Origin: Tumebacillus sp. BK434
Lineage (GTDB): Bacteria > Bacillota > Bacilli > Tumebacillales > Tumebacillaceae
NCBI RefSeq assembly: GCF_004340785.1
Contig: NZ_SLXS01000002.1
Span: 799,815-863,814 of the forward strand
Reading direction: 5' to 3'
Length of the DNA stretch: 64,000 nt
Within the stretch, counting starts at the first letter, position 1. Each line of letters starts with the position of its first letter. The position numbers and the translations under genes were made by a program. The notes below the pieces were generated by a model. The model was not told the DNA's origin and did no database searches. It was given only the letters and a program-made list of their open reading frames with translations. Positions 1 to 8,046 of this stretch are shown piece by piece.

Positions 1-1
1 C

Positions 2-163
2 GGACAGGTCGGCGTCATCGTCGCCCAGCACAAAGGGCTGCCGACGCGCCCGGTCGTCCGCGTGTTCACGAAAGAGGACGGCGAATGGGAATCCCACAAC
101 GTCGAAGAAGTCGATTTGGCGCAGGAGACGACCGTGTTTATTAAAAAGGTAATGCAGGAATAA
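2..163 (+). CDS. C-terminal end of a probable HD-GYP domain protein (partial)
   Basis: The open frame enters from the left edge and ends at TAA 161-163, giving the last 53 residues of a protein. The visible text contains RPVVRVF and ends ETTVFIKKVMQE. A charged tail with a conserved P-V-V-R-V strand is typical of the extreme C terminus of HD-GYP cyclic-di-GMP phosphodiesterase-like proteins in Bacilli, but the catalytic HD and GYP motifs lie outside the window. The family call is therefore an inference from a short tail. A terminator follows about 40 nt downstream, so this gene ends its transcription unit. Confidence 0.45.
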   Translation, partial: GQVGVIVAQHKGLPTRPVVRVFTKEDGEWESHNVEEVDLAQETTVFIKKVMQE

Positions 164-200
164 TCGCCTACGTATGGAATACGATGGAAGCTGTTGGGAA

Positions 201-226
201 AGGCCACCGAAACGGTGGCTTTTTTG
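201..226 (+). terminator. Intrinsic terminator after the leftmost gene
   Basis: The inverted repeat GCCACCG / CGGTGGC has a 3-nt loop (AAA) and is followed by a run of T. It closes the partial gene at the left edge. Confidence 0.8.
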
Positions 227-325
227 CTGAGAAGGTAAAGGTTTGCCGGAATGGATTGCTGGGATGAATTTCTGGGATCGTATGCAGGAATCGTCGCTTT
301 TTGCTGGGAAAGGGTGGATTTCTAA

Positions 326-934
326 ATGGCGTTTTGGCATGGATTTCTGCTGGCGCTTGGGCTGATTTTGCCGCTTGGGGTGCAGAATGTGTTTCTTTTT
401 ACGCAGGGGGCGGTGCAGAGGAGTTACCTGCGGGCGCTGCCGGCGGTGGTGATGGCCGCGCTGTGCGACGCGCTGTTGATCCTGCTGGCGGTGCTCGGCG
501 TTTCGATGCTGGTGTTGCAGGTCGATCTGGTGCGCTATGTCTTGCTCGTCGCCGGGATCTTGTTCCTGCTCTACATGGCGTGGATGACGTGGCGCGGGGC
601 GGACAAGGCGGCGCTCGCCGAAGACGGAACGAACCGGGCAGCGATGACCTGGCGGAAGCAGGTGGTGTTTGCCGCATCGGTGTCGCTGCTCAACCCGCAT
701 GCGATTCTCGACACGATCGGGGTGATCGGGACGAGCTCGCTGCAGTACGCCGGTGCGGAAAAAGTGTGGTTTACCCTGTCCTGCATGCTGGTATCCTGCC
801 TGTGGTTCGCCGGGCTTGCACTGGCCGGGCGCGTGGTCGGCAAGATCAATCCGCGCCTGCTGCCGGTGATGAGCCGCGTCTCGGCGGTGATCATGCTGGT
901 CAGCGCGGTATATCTCGGCGTGAGTTTGATCTGA
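326..934 (+). CDS. LysE family amino acid exporter
   Basis: This 202-residue polytopic membrane protein belongs to the LysE/ArgO/RhtB superfamily, which exports basic or other amino acids from the cytoplasm. The N terminus shows the family hallmark LGLILPLGVQNVF in the first helix, and five further hydrophobic segments follow (roughly 37-57, 66-88, 110-130, 145-166, 180-200). LNPHAILD near residue 122 matches the conserved second-half N-P motif. The ATG at 326 is preceded by AAAGGGTGG at a suitable distance. A larger frame from 301 is a shadow in another register. The substrate cannot be read from sequence. The next gene starts 13 nt downstream, so it may be co-transcribed with the two-component system. 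Confidence 0.85.
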   Translation: MAFWHGFLLALGLILPLGVQNVFLFTQGAVQRSYLRALPAVVMAALCDALLILLAVLGVSMLVLQVDLVRYVLLVAGILFLLYMAWMTWRGADKAALAEDGTNRAAMTWRKQVVFAASVSLLNPHAILDTIGVIGTSSLQYAGAEKVWFTLSCMLVSCLWFAGLALAGRVVGKINPRLLPVMSRVSAVIMLVSAVYLGVSLI

Positions 935-947
935 GGAGGGATCGCAG

Positions 948-1655
948 ATGCTCGGAACGATTTTGGTAGTCGATGATGAAGAGACCTTGCGCGGGATCGT
1001 GCGCAATTACTTGGAGCAGGAAGGGTACGCTGTACTGGAGGCGAACGACGGAGCAGGAGCGCTCGCCGTCTTGCGCCGCTCGGCGGTCGATCTGGTGCTG
1101 CTCGACTGGATGATGCCGGGGATGAGCGGGCTCGAGGTCTGCCGCAAGCTGCGCGAGTTTTCGGAAGTGCCGGTGATCTTTTTGACGGCGAAGACGGAGG
1201 AGCTGGACAAACTGCTCGGGCTGGAACTCGGCGCGGATGACTATATCACCAAGCCGTTTTCGATGCGCGAGCTGGCCGCGCGGATTCGCGTGGTACTGAG
1301 ACGCCTGCAGAGGGCGCAAGGCGAAGCGGTGCCTTTGCCGGAGAAGAACGAGCAGTTGGTGCGCGGGCGGCTGACGGTCGATCTGGCCCGGCATGCGGCG
1401 CTTTTAGACGGCGTGCCGGTGACGCTGACGCCGACCGAGTTCAAGCTGCTCGTCACGCTGGCCGCGTCGCCGGGGCGGGTGTACAGCCGCTTGCAACTGC
1501 TCGAGATCGCCCTGGGTGAAGAGTACGCCGGATACGAGCGGTCGATCGACACGCACATCTCCAACTTGCGCAAAAAGCTGGAGCGCGACCCGGGGCAGCC
1601 GGAGCTGATCGTGACCGTCTTTGGCGTCGGCTATAAGTTCGGTGAGCCGACATGA
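948..1655 (+). CDS. OmpR/PhoB-family response regulator
   Basis: The 235-residue protein has an N-terminal receiver domain (1-120) with the acidic pocket DD at 9-10, the phosphoacceptor D53 in LLDWMMPGMSG, and the conserved K102 in ITKPFS. A C-terminal winged-helix DNA-binding domain spans about 135-232 and ends VGYKFGEP. It overlaps the downstream histidine kinase by 4 nt (ATGA), so the two form a translationally coupled two-component system. The nearest likely target is the ABC exporter at 2727-6160, whose promoter region holds three 11-bp direct repeats. The stimulus is unknown. Confidence 0.93.
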   Translation: MLGTILVVDDEETLRGIVRNYLEQEGYAVLEANDGAGALAVLRRSAVDLVLLDWMMPGMSGLEVCRKLREFSEVPVIFLTAKTEELDKLLGLELGADDYITKPFSMRELAARIRVVLRRLQRAQGEAVPLPEKNEQLVRGRLTVDLARHAALLDGVPVTLTPTEFKLLVTLAASPGRVYSRLQLLEIALGEEYAGYERSIDTHISNLRKKLERDPGQPELIVTVFGVGYKFGEPT

Positions 1656-2653
1656 CACTGCGCAAACGGTTGATGCGGGCGTACGGTGCCTTGTTTACGG
1701 CCGGTGTTTTGGCGGCGGTGTGGCTCGGCTATGCGGCCGGAGAGAGGACTGGCGGCGGGCAGGATCTGCCGGTTGTGCTCTTGGTGCTGTGGATGCTTGG
1801 TATCTCCCTTGTGTATCTGGTGGCGCTGTGGATCTCCCGCCCGCTGGAAGCGCTGGCAGAGCAGGCGGAAAAGCAGCGGGAAATCCGCGGTCCGTGGCAG
1901 GTGCAGGGGCTGGCCGAGCTGGAACTGCTGACCGGCAAGTTGAACCACATGGAGCTGGAACTCTCGCGGGGCTCGCACTCGCGGGACCAACTGGTCGCCG
2001 ATGTGGCGCATGAGCTGCGCACGCCGCTCGCCATCCTGCGCGGGCAACTGGAGTCGATGCTGGAAGGCAGAGCAGAGCTGGTGCCGGAGCAGCTGTTGCC
2101 GATGCTCGATGAGACGACGCGCTTGACCCGGCTGGTACAGGACCTGCAGCAGCTGTCGTTGGCGAAGGCAGGCGCCTTGCCCTTGCTGCGGACGTGGGTG
2201 CCGTTTGCGGAGCTGCTGCAGGAGATCACCGGCGTGCTGGAGCTGGAGGCGGAGCTGAAAGGCACGGAGCTTCTGGTCAGCGGCTATGTGGAGGAAGAGG
2301 TGTACTGCGACCGGGTGCGGATCAAGCAGGTGCTGATCAACCTGATCGGCAATGCGATCCGCTATACGCCGGATGGCGGCCGGGTCGAGGTGCAGGTGCG
2401 CCGCGGCCAAGGGAAACTCCATGTCGCCGTCCGCGACAACGGACCGGGGATTCCGCCGGAGAATCTGCCGTATCTGTTCGAGCGCTTTTACCGCGTGGAA
2501 GGATCGCGCAGCCGGCAGTCGGGCGGCATGGGTCTCGGGCTCGCCATCGCGAAGGAGTTCGCCGTCGCGCACGGCGGGTCGCTCGGGGTGCAAAGCGAGC
2601 CGGGCGAAGGGACGACGTTTACGCTGACCCTGCCGTTGTTTCCGACGTCTTGA
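1652..2653 (+). CDS. Sensor histidine kinase
   Basis: This 333-residue membrane kinase has two N-terminal helices (about 10-30 and 40-62) with almost no extracytoplasmic loop, so it resembles intramembrane-sensing kinases that respond through a partner transporter. The HisKA domain carries the phosphorylated H120 in DVAHELRTPLAILRG. The ATPase domain shows an N box (INLIGNAIRYTPDGG), G1 (DNGPGIP) and G2 (GMGLGLAIAKE). The start codon overlaps the regulator's stop (ATGA). An ABC transporter downstream and the short sensor region together suggest envelope stress or antimicrobial peptide sensing, which is an inference. Confidence 0.92.
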   Translation: MTLRKRLMRAYGALFTAGVLAAVWLGYAAGERTGGGQDLPVVLLVLWMLGISLVYLVALWISRPLEALAEQAEKQREIRGPWQVQGLAELELLTGKLNHMELELSRGSHSRDQLVADVAHELRTPLAILRGQLESMLEGRAELVPEQLLPMLDETTRLTRLVQDLQQLSLAKAGALPLLRTWVPFAELLQEITGVLELEAELKGTELLVSGYVEEEVYCDRVRIKQVLINLIGNAIRYTPDGGRVEVQVRRGQGKLHVAVRDNGPGIPPENLPYLFERFYRVEGSRSRQSGGMGLGLAIAKEFAVAHGGSLGVQSEPGEGTTFTLTLPLFPTS

Positions 2654-2682
2654 CAACTTCTTGATATCTTCCTGACAGGTTG
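2650..2682 (+). promoter_or_regulatory. Three contiguous 11-bp direct repeats, candidate response-regulator site
   Basis: TTGACAACTTC, TTGATATCTTC and CTGACAGGTTG follow each other without a gap, overlapping the kinase stop codon. OmpR-family regulators commonly bind direct repeats of 10-11 bp on one DNA face. The third repeat also supplies a -35-like CTGACA, followed after 17 nt by TGCTAC at 2695-2700 as a possible -10 for the ABC exporter operon. Confidence 0.55.
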
Positions 2683-2726
2683 TGCACACCGCTTTGCTAC
2701 TGTGTAGGGAAAGGAGGTAGAGGCAG

Positions 2727-3428
2727 ATGATCGAAGTGCAAAAGCTCTGGAAAGTGTACGGAAAAGGCGATACGGCGGTCGAAGCGCTGCGCGAGGTGTC
2801 GCTGACCGTGGCGCCAGGCGAGATGATCGCGGTGATGGGCCCGTCGGGATGCGGCAAGACGACCTTGCTCAACTGCATGTCGGGGATCGATACGGTGACG
2901 TCGGGCACGGTGCGGTTCGATGGGCAGGATGTGCAGATGATGCACGAGGTGCAGCGCGACCGCTGGCGAGCGGAGCAGATGGGGTTCGTGTTTCAGACCT
3001 ACAACCTGATTCCTGTCCTGTCGGCGGTGGAAAATGTGGAACTGCCGCTGCTGACCCAAGGCATGCCGGTGAAGATAGCACGCAAGCGGGCTGAAGAAGC
3101 GCTGACCCGCGTCGGCTTGCAGGAGCGGGCGCACCATCGGCCAAGCGAACTGTCGGGCGGCCAACACCAGCGGGTGGCGCTGGCGAGGGCGATCGTCAAC
3201 CGGCCGCACGTGATCTGGGCGGATGAACCGACCGGCGCGCTGGATCGGGTGACGACCGAGCTGGTGCTCGATCTGTTTGACCATCTGAACCGGGTGGACG
3301 GCATCTCGTTCGTCATCGTCACGCACAACCCAGAAGTGGCGGAACGGGCGCACCGGGTGATCTACATGGACAGCGGTCAGATCGTGCAAGAGCGGGTGAC
3401 GAAGCGCGAGAGGAGGGAACCGCGATGA
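2727..3428 (+). CDS. ABC transporter ATP-binding protein, MacB/LolD type
   Basis: The 233-residue ATPase has Walker A GPSGCGKTT at 38-46, the signature LSGGQHQRVALARAI from 142, Walker B VIWADEPTGALD at 162-173 and the switch His in VIVTHNPE. The spacing and the sequence after Walker B place it in the FtsE/LolD/MacB (3.A.1.122-like) group that pairs with FtsX-type permeases. GGAAAGGAGG precedes the ATG. It overlaps the permease by 4 nt (ATGA at 3425-3428). With the upstream two-component pair it resembles Bacilli detoxification modules for peptide antibiotics, although it is not an obvious BceAB pair. Confidence 0.92.
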   Translation: MIEVQKLWKVYGKGDTAVEALREVSLTVAPGEMIAVMGPSGCGKTTLLNCMSGIDTVTSGTVRFDGQDVQMMHEVQRDRWRAEQMGFVFQTYNLIPVLSAVENVELPLLTQGMPVKIARKRAEEALTRVGLQERAHHRPSELSGGQHQRVALARAIVNRPHVIWADEPTGALDRVTTELVLDLFDHLNRVDGISFVIVTHNPEVAERAHRVIYMDSGQIVQERVTKRERREPR

Positions 3429-6160
3429 TCGTGACACTCTTGCTCGGCCTGCCGCTGCTCTGGATGTTGTGGCAGCTGTATCGGACAGCAAGGCGGGCTC
3501 CGCATCTGCGGCGGATGGCGTGGCGCAATCTGGTGCTGCACAAGAGCACGGCTGCGCTGACCGTCTTGGGCGCGATGATCGGAACAGCGCTGATCACCTC
3601 CGCCCTGCTATTCCAGCACTCGATGGTGCAGAGCGGCGAGCACGCGCTGGAACGGCAGTTTGGCCGCATCGGGTACGATGCGCAGGCCGGGTCCGGCGTA
3701 GTGCCGGAGCGCGTGGTGGCCGACCTGCGCGAGCAGGTTGAGCAGGGGCAGTTGAGCGACGTGACGGGGGTGCTGCCGACGGCGGCGCTGGTGTCGGAGC
3801 TGCACACGACCGATGCAACGGGCGCAACGCTGTTGATGCGGCCGGGGGTCTATCTGCACGGATTCGACCACGAGCAGGCGCGGCAGTTTGATCAAGCGGC
3901 GATGGCAGGCGTGCCGGAGATCGGGGTGGACGAGATCGTGCTGTCCGAGCCGGTGGCAGAGCAACTGGAAGTGACGGCGGGCAGCCGGGTCGCGAGCGGA
4001 AGTGCTGTGTTTCTCGTGAAAGCGGTGGTGCCGGAGCAGGGGCTGACCGGGTATCGCGGCAGCGGGCATGCGGCGGGCACCGCACTGGTCAGTCTGGACA
4101 CTGCGCGCAAGCTGGCCGGGGTGCCGGAGGGGGCGTACACCAACGTTTTGCTCTCGTATCCGACCTATCTGTTTGGATCGGGGCGATTGGACAGTACCAT
4201 TCCCGTTTTATCCGGCACCGGTCTCGGCCTGCAAGACAGGGCGGTGCGCGGCGAAGCGGAGTGGAGACTCGACAAATCGAGGAAGTTGCTGCCGATCTTC
4301 ACGATCGCTTCGTGGACGGCGATCCTGATCGGCGTGATGCTGATCCTGAACATCTTCCACATGATCGCCGAAGAGCGCAGGCAGGAGCTCGGCGTACTGC
4401 GAGCGCTGGGCATGACGCGCGTCGACCTTGGCGCACTGCTGCGGCTGGAAGGGGAGTTTTATGCGCTGCTCTCCGGGGGTGTTGGACTCTTGGCCGGGCT
4501 GGGTCTCGCATATGAGATCATGCTGTCGATGGGCGGCTTGTTTGCCAGTGCTGTGGCGCAGGAGGAAGGGCTGCAGGTGGACTACCAGTTGCTGGTGGGT
4601 GCGGAGCCACTGCTTCAAGGCTTTTCGATCGGGGTGCTCTTGATCCTGCTGTGCTCGCGGCGGGTGTCGAAGCGGGCGTCCGACCTCACGATCGTCGAAG
4701 CGCTGTATGCAGCCGGGGACACGCGCCGCGAGCGGATCGGCAAAGGCAAGCTGTCCCTCTCGCGCACCGCGGTGCGGCTGGTCACGGCGGTGCTGACGGC
4801 CGTGCTGTTTTTACTGACGCTGACCGACGCGTTTCGGACGGGGCTCAGGGAGACGTTTTCAGGTACGTTTCCTTTGTGGTTGTTTGCGATCGGGTTTGCG
4901 TTGACGCTGTCCTGCGCCATGCTTGTGACCGCCGCTTTTGGGCCGTTGTCAGGAGTGATCGACAAGACGCTCGCTCCCTTTGGGCGCCTGGTGGCGGTGC
5001 TGCGGATGGCGCTGCGTTACCCGATGTTGGAGAAGACACGGACGACGCTTTTGGTGCTGATGTTTGCGCTGGTGTTTTTTCTGACCTCGCTGTCCGGGGT
5101 GTTCAGTGAGACGATGGCGGCACAGTTTGGCGAGCGGGATGTTCGTTTGCTCACCGGCGGCTATGATCTGGTGGCGACGGCGGAAGGAAAACGAATAACA
5201 ACGGAGCAGTTGAAACAGCAGCTGCAAGATTCGCCGCATGTGGAAACGAGCAGTGTCGCGGCCGTGGCGGCGGTGTGGCAGACCGCTTTGTTTGGCGAAG
5301 ACGATCCCGGTTTTGAGCGGACGGAGTACCCGAATCTCAACGGGATCGATGCCGCGTTTGCCGGGCAGACCACGCTGCAGCTGCGCGAGCGCGACCCGGC
5401 GTATGCTTCTGACCGGGAGGCGTGGCTGGCGGTGGCGAATGATCCTGGCGTGATGATCGTCTCCGAACAGGACATGCAGTGGGCTGAACTGCCTAAGAAG
5501 CGCATCATCGGGGTGGCGGCGTATGAGGTGGAGAGCATCTCGTTTCTGGCCTCATCGGGCGTGTTTGTCAAACAAAGCGAAGTCGAACGCCTGGCGACCG
5601 ATCCGCAGCGGATCGCCACCGAACTGTTGATTCGCCTGCAGAACGAACAGGCCGCTGCACAGACGGTGAAAGGGATTGAAAAAGCGTTGACACAGCAAGG
5701 CATCTATCCCATGCGCAATGTGCAGGCGGAGTTGCATCTGAACAGCTCGTTTGTGCGGATGCTGTTCACGACGTTTGAAGGCTTCTGCCTGCTGGCGGCG
5801 TTGATCGGGATCGGAGGCCTTGCGATCATCATGATGCGGGTGATCCGCGAACGCCGTCAGGGGATCGGGATGCTGCGGGCGATCGGCGTGCGGCCGGGGC
5901 TGATCTATTGGAGCATCATGGTCGAAGGTGCGCTGATCGGCATGCTGGGCATCTTGATCGGTTCGCTTTGCGGAAGCTACGTCGGCGCGGTGATGATCGA
6001 GCTGTTTGCTGAAGACGAACCGATCACGCTGCTGTTCCCGTATGCCAAGATCGGGCTGTATGTCGGCGGGACGCTGCTCATCGCGTTGCTCGGGACGATG
6101 CTCCCGGCCTGGCAAGCGTTCAAACTGCCGCCGGCAGAAGCGACGAAATATTTAGGCTAG
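3425..6160 (+). CDS. FtsX-like ABC transporter permease (911 residues)
   Basis: This large permease contains two FtsX modules. An N-terminal helix (1-18) and TM helix (about 40-62) precede a long extracytoplasmic region (about 63-285). A three-helix FtsX block follows (about 288-420, with EERRQELGVLRALGMTR). A second unit has a TM at about 535-560, another extracytoplasmic region (560-770), and a final FtsX block (about 778-905, with ERRQGIGMLRAIGV). The duplicated G-x-L-R-A-x-G cytoplasmic motifs are diagnostic. It is translated by coupling to the ATPase gene. The family exports or extracts substrates from the membrane, and the substrate here is unknown. Confidence 0.9.
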   Translation: MIVTLLLGLPLLWMLWQLYRTARRAPHLRRMAWRNLVLHKSTAALTVLGAMIGTALITSALLFQHSMVQSGEHALERQFGRIGYDAQAGSGVVPERVVADLREQVEQGQLSDVTGVLPTAALVSELHTTDATGATLLMRPGVYLHGFDHEQARQFDQAAMAGVPEIGVDEIVLSEPVAEQLEVTAGSRVASGSAVFLVKAVVPEQGLTGYRGSGHAAGTALVSLDTARKLAGVPEGAYTNVLLSYPTYLFGSGRLDSTIPVLSGTGLGLQDRAVRGEAEWRLDKSRKLLPIFTIASWTAILIGVMLILNIFHMIAEERRQELGVLRALGMTRVDLGALLRLEGEFYALLSGGVGLLAGLGLAYEIMLSMGGLFASAVAQEEGLQVDYQLLVGAEPLLQGFSIGVLLILLCSRRVSKRASDLTIVEALYAAGDTRRERIGKGKLSLSRTAVRLVTAVLTAVLFLLTLTDAFRTGLRETFSGTFPLWLFAIGFALTLSCAMLVTAAFGPLSGVIDKTLAPFGRLVAVLRMALRYPMLEKTRTTLLVLMFALVFFLTSLSGVFSETMAAQFGERDVRLLTGGYDLVATAEGKRITTEQLKQQLQDSPHVETSSVAAVAAVWQTALFGEDDPGFERTEYPNLNGIDAAFAGQTTLQLRERDPAYASDREAWLAVANDPGVMIVSEQDMQWAELPKKRIIGVAAYEVESISFLASSGVFVKQSEVERLATDPQRIATELLIRLQNEQAAAQTVKGIEKALTQQGIYPMRNVQAELHLNSSFVRMLFTTFEGFCLLAALIGIGGLAIIMMRVIRERRQGIGMLRAIGVRPGLIYWSIMVEGALIGMLGILIGSLCGSYVGAVMIELFAEDEPITLLFPYAKIGLYVGGTLLIALLGTMLPAWQAFKLPPAEATKYLG

Positions 6161-6218
6161 GGATTTTTTGTGATATGCTAAGGAGAGGGGGTAAGTCACG
6201 AGAGGAGCTCAGCAGGCA

Positions 6219-7112
6219 ATGGCAGGCACAACGACAACAGGACAGATGACGCGGGAGACCGCGATTCAATTATATGAAGCGATCGAGCACCGGCATTCGC
6301 TGCGATCGTACACAGGTGAACCGCTGCCACAAGCGGAGCGGGAGCACCTGCTGCAGTTTTTGCAAAACGGCTGGGAGCCGTACCCGGGTGCCCGGACGCG
6401 GGCGGTGCTGCTCGAAGGCACGGAGACGACAGCGAAGATTTTCAAAGGCTTTCTCGGCAGTTACGGCGCGGTGAAGGGCGCTCCGGCGATGATCTGCATG
6501 ATCGCAAATGTGGAAGACCCGTATTTTTATGAAGCGACCGGCTACATGGGCGAGCAATGTGTGCTGTACGCGACCCGGCTCGGTTTTGACACCTGCTGGA
6601 TCGGCGGGTTCTTCCGGCCGGAAGTGGCGGGCGAATTGATCGGTCTGGCCAAAGGCGAGCGGGTGCTGGCCGTGTCGCCGGTCGGCTATGCGAAGAAGGA
6701 CGGGATGAGCTCGCTGTATGAAGGCTTGTTCAAGTTCGGCACGAAGCGCGGGGCGCGCAAGCCGCTGGAGCAGATCTCGTATCTGGAAGACGTGGTGCCG
6801 CCGCGCTGGTTTGACCGCGGACTGGAAGCGGTGCAGGTGGCGCCGTCGTCGTACAACAAGCAGCCGTGGCATGTGTTTTATCACAAGGACGGGCGCATCT
6901 CAGTCTCCAGCATCGAGGAGTATAAGGACAAGAAGCCGGTCTATCGGGGCGCGCCGAATTCGAGCCGCCTCTGCTGCGGGATCGCGATGCTGCATCTGAA
7001 AGCGGCGACGCGGGCGCTGGGGATCGAAGGGCACTGGATTCCCGGGGAGGAGCCGGGCAATCCGATCGCCGTCTATTATGTGCCAGAGAATGTGCAGAAC
7101 GAGCTGGAGTGA
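6219..7112 (+). CDS. Nitroreductase family protein (TM1586-like)
   Basis: The 297-residue protein has the FMN-binding nitroreductase fold start AIEHRHSLRSYTGEPLP near residue 17 and a second part with VAPSSYNKQPWHV near 211. This duplicated arrangement matches the putative TM-type nitroreductase family rather than the short NfsB type. Such enzymes are NAD(P)H-dependent flavoproteins, and the physiological substrate is not readable. The ATG at 6219 has AGAGGAG about 13 nt upstream. A later ATG at 6246 is an alternative start. The enoyl-CoA hydratase gene starts 10 nt after the stop, so the two probably share a transcript. Confidence 0.8.
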   Translation: MAGTTTTGQMTRETAIQLYEAIEHRHSLRSYTGEPLPQAEREHLLQFLQNGWEPYPGARTRAVLLEGTETTAKIFKGFLGSYGAVKGAPAMICMIANVEDPYFYEATGYMGEQCVLYATRLGFDTCWIGGFFRPEVAGELIGLAKGERVLAVSPVGYAKKDGMSSLYEGLFKFGTKRGARKPLEQISYLEDVVPPRWFDRGLEAVQVAPSSYNKQPWHVFYHKDGRISVSSIEEYKDKKPVYRGAPNSSRLCCGIAMLHLKAATRALGIEGHWIPGEEPGNPIAVYYVPENVQNELE

Positions 7113-7122
7113 GGTGAGCGGC

Positions 7123-7944
7123 ATGGAGCATCTGCTGTTTGAAGTAAACGAGGGCATCGCGACAATCGTGTTGAATCGACCGGAGGCGCGGAATGCGTTC
7201 TCCATTCCGATGATCGAAGCATGGGTGAAGGCGCTGGAGGAGTGCCGCGACCGCGAGGACATCCGCGTCGTCGTGCTGACGGCGAACGGAAAGGCGTTTT
7301 GCGCGGGCGGCGACGTGAAGGCGATGCGCGAAGGGCGGGGCTTTTTGGAGCCGGGCGAGTCGGAGCTTGATACGCACAGCACGGGCTTGGCGCGGAAAAA
7401 TTCGCTCTGGAAGCTGATCCAGCGCGTGCCGCTGACGCTGGAGCAAGTCGACAAGCCGGTGATCGCGGCGGTGAACGGCGATGCGATCGGGGCGGGCTGC
7501 GACATGGCCTTAATGTGCGACATGCGCGTGGCGGCCGATACGGCGCGCTTTGCCGAGGCGTACGTGAAGCTTGGCATCGTGCCGGGCGACGGCGGAGCGT
7601 ATTTCCTGCCGCGGCTGGTCGGGATGCCCAAGGCGCTGGAACTGTTGCTGACCGGCGACCTGATCGATGCCGGGGAAGCGCTGCGCATCGGATTGGTCAA
7701 CCGCGTCGTGCCGGCGGAGCAGCTGATGGAAGAGACCTACAAGCTGGCACGCAAGATCGCCGCCCAACCGCCGGTTGCGGTGCAACTGATCAAGCGAGCG
7801 GCGTATCAGAGCGTGAATGCCGATCTGCGCACTGCGCTGGATCTCGTGTCGTCGCATATGGCGATCGCGACCGAGACGGAAGATTATCGGGAAGCGATGC
7901 AGGCGATGTTTGAGAAGCGGCAAGGTGTTTTCAAAGGGAGATAG
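7123..7944 (+). CDS. Enoyl-CoA hydratase/isomerase family protein
   Basis: This crotonase-fold protein of 273 residues probably acts on an acyl-CoA in fatty-acid or related catabolism. The oxyanion-hole segments are visible as AFCAGGDVKAM near 59 and the helix entry VNGDAIGAGCDMAL near 118. The acidic position is retained in YVKLGIVPGDGGAYFLPRLVG. I prefer ATG 7123, which has GAGGTG 6 nt upstream, over an in-frame ATG inside the preceding gene at 7078. It sits directly downstream of the nitroreductase gene and is followed by a strong terminator. Confidence 0.88.
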   Translation: MEHLLFEVNEGIATIVLNRPEARNAFSIPMIEAWVKALEECRDREDIRVVVLTANGKAFCAGGDVKAMREGRGFLEPGESELDTHSTGLARKNSLWKLIQRVPLTLEQVDKPVIAAVNGDAIGAGCDMALMCDMRVAADTARFAEAYVKLGIVPGDGGAYFLPRLVGMPKALELLLTGDLIDAGEALRIGLVNRVVPAEQLMEETYKLARKIAAQPPVAVQLIKRAAYQSVNADLRTALDLVSSHMAIATETEDYREAMQAMFEKRQGVFKGR

Positions 7945-8005
7945 CGTCTCAAGGTACCTGTTTGACTAAGACTGGCGCCAAGTTTCATATTTAATAGCGT
8001 TGCTT

Positions 8006-8041
8006 TAAAAGACTTCCTGTCGAAGACAGGAAGTCTTTTCC
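8006..8041. terminator. Bidirectional terminator between convergent genes
   Basis: AAAAGACTTCCTGTC and its exact complement GACAGGAAGTCTTTT flank a 3-nt loop. A-rich and T-rich flanks on the two sides allow it to serve the hydratase gene and the minus-strand gene ending at 8047. Confidence 0.85.
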
Positions 8042-8046
8042 GATTG

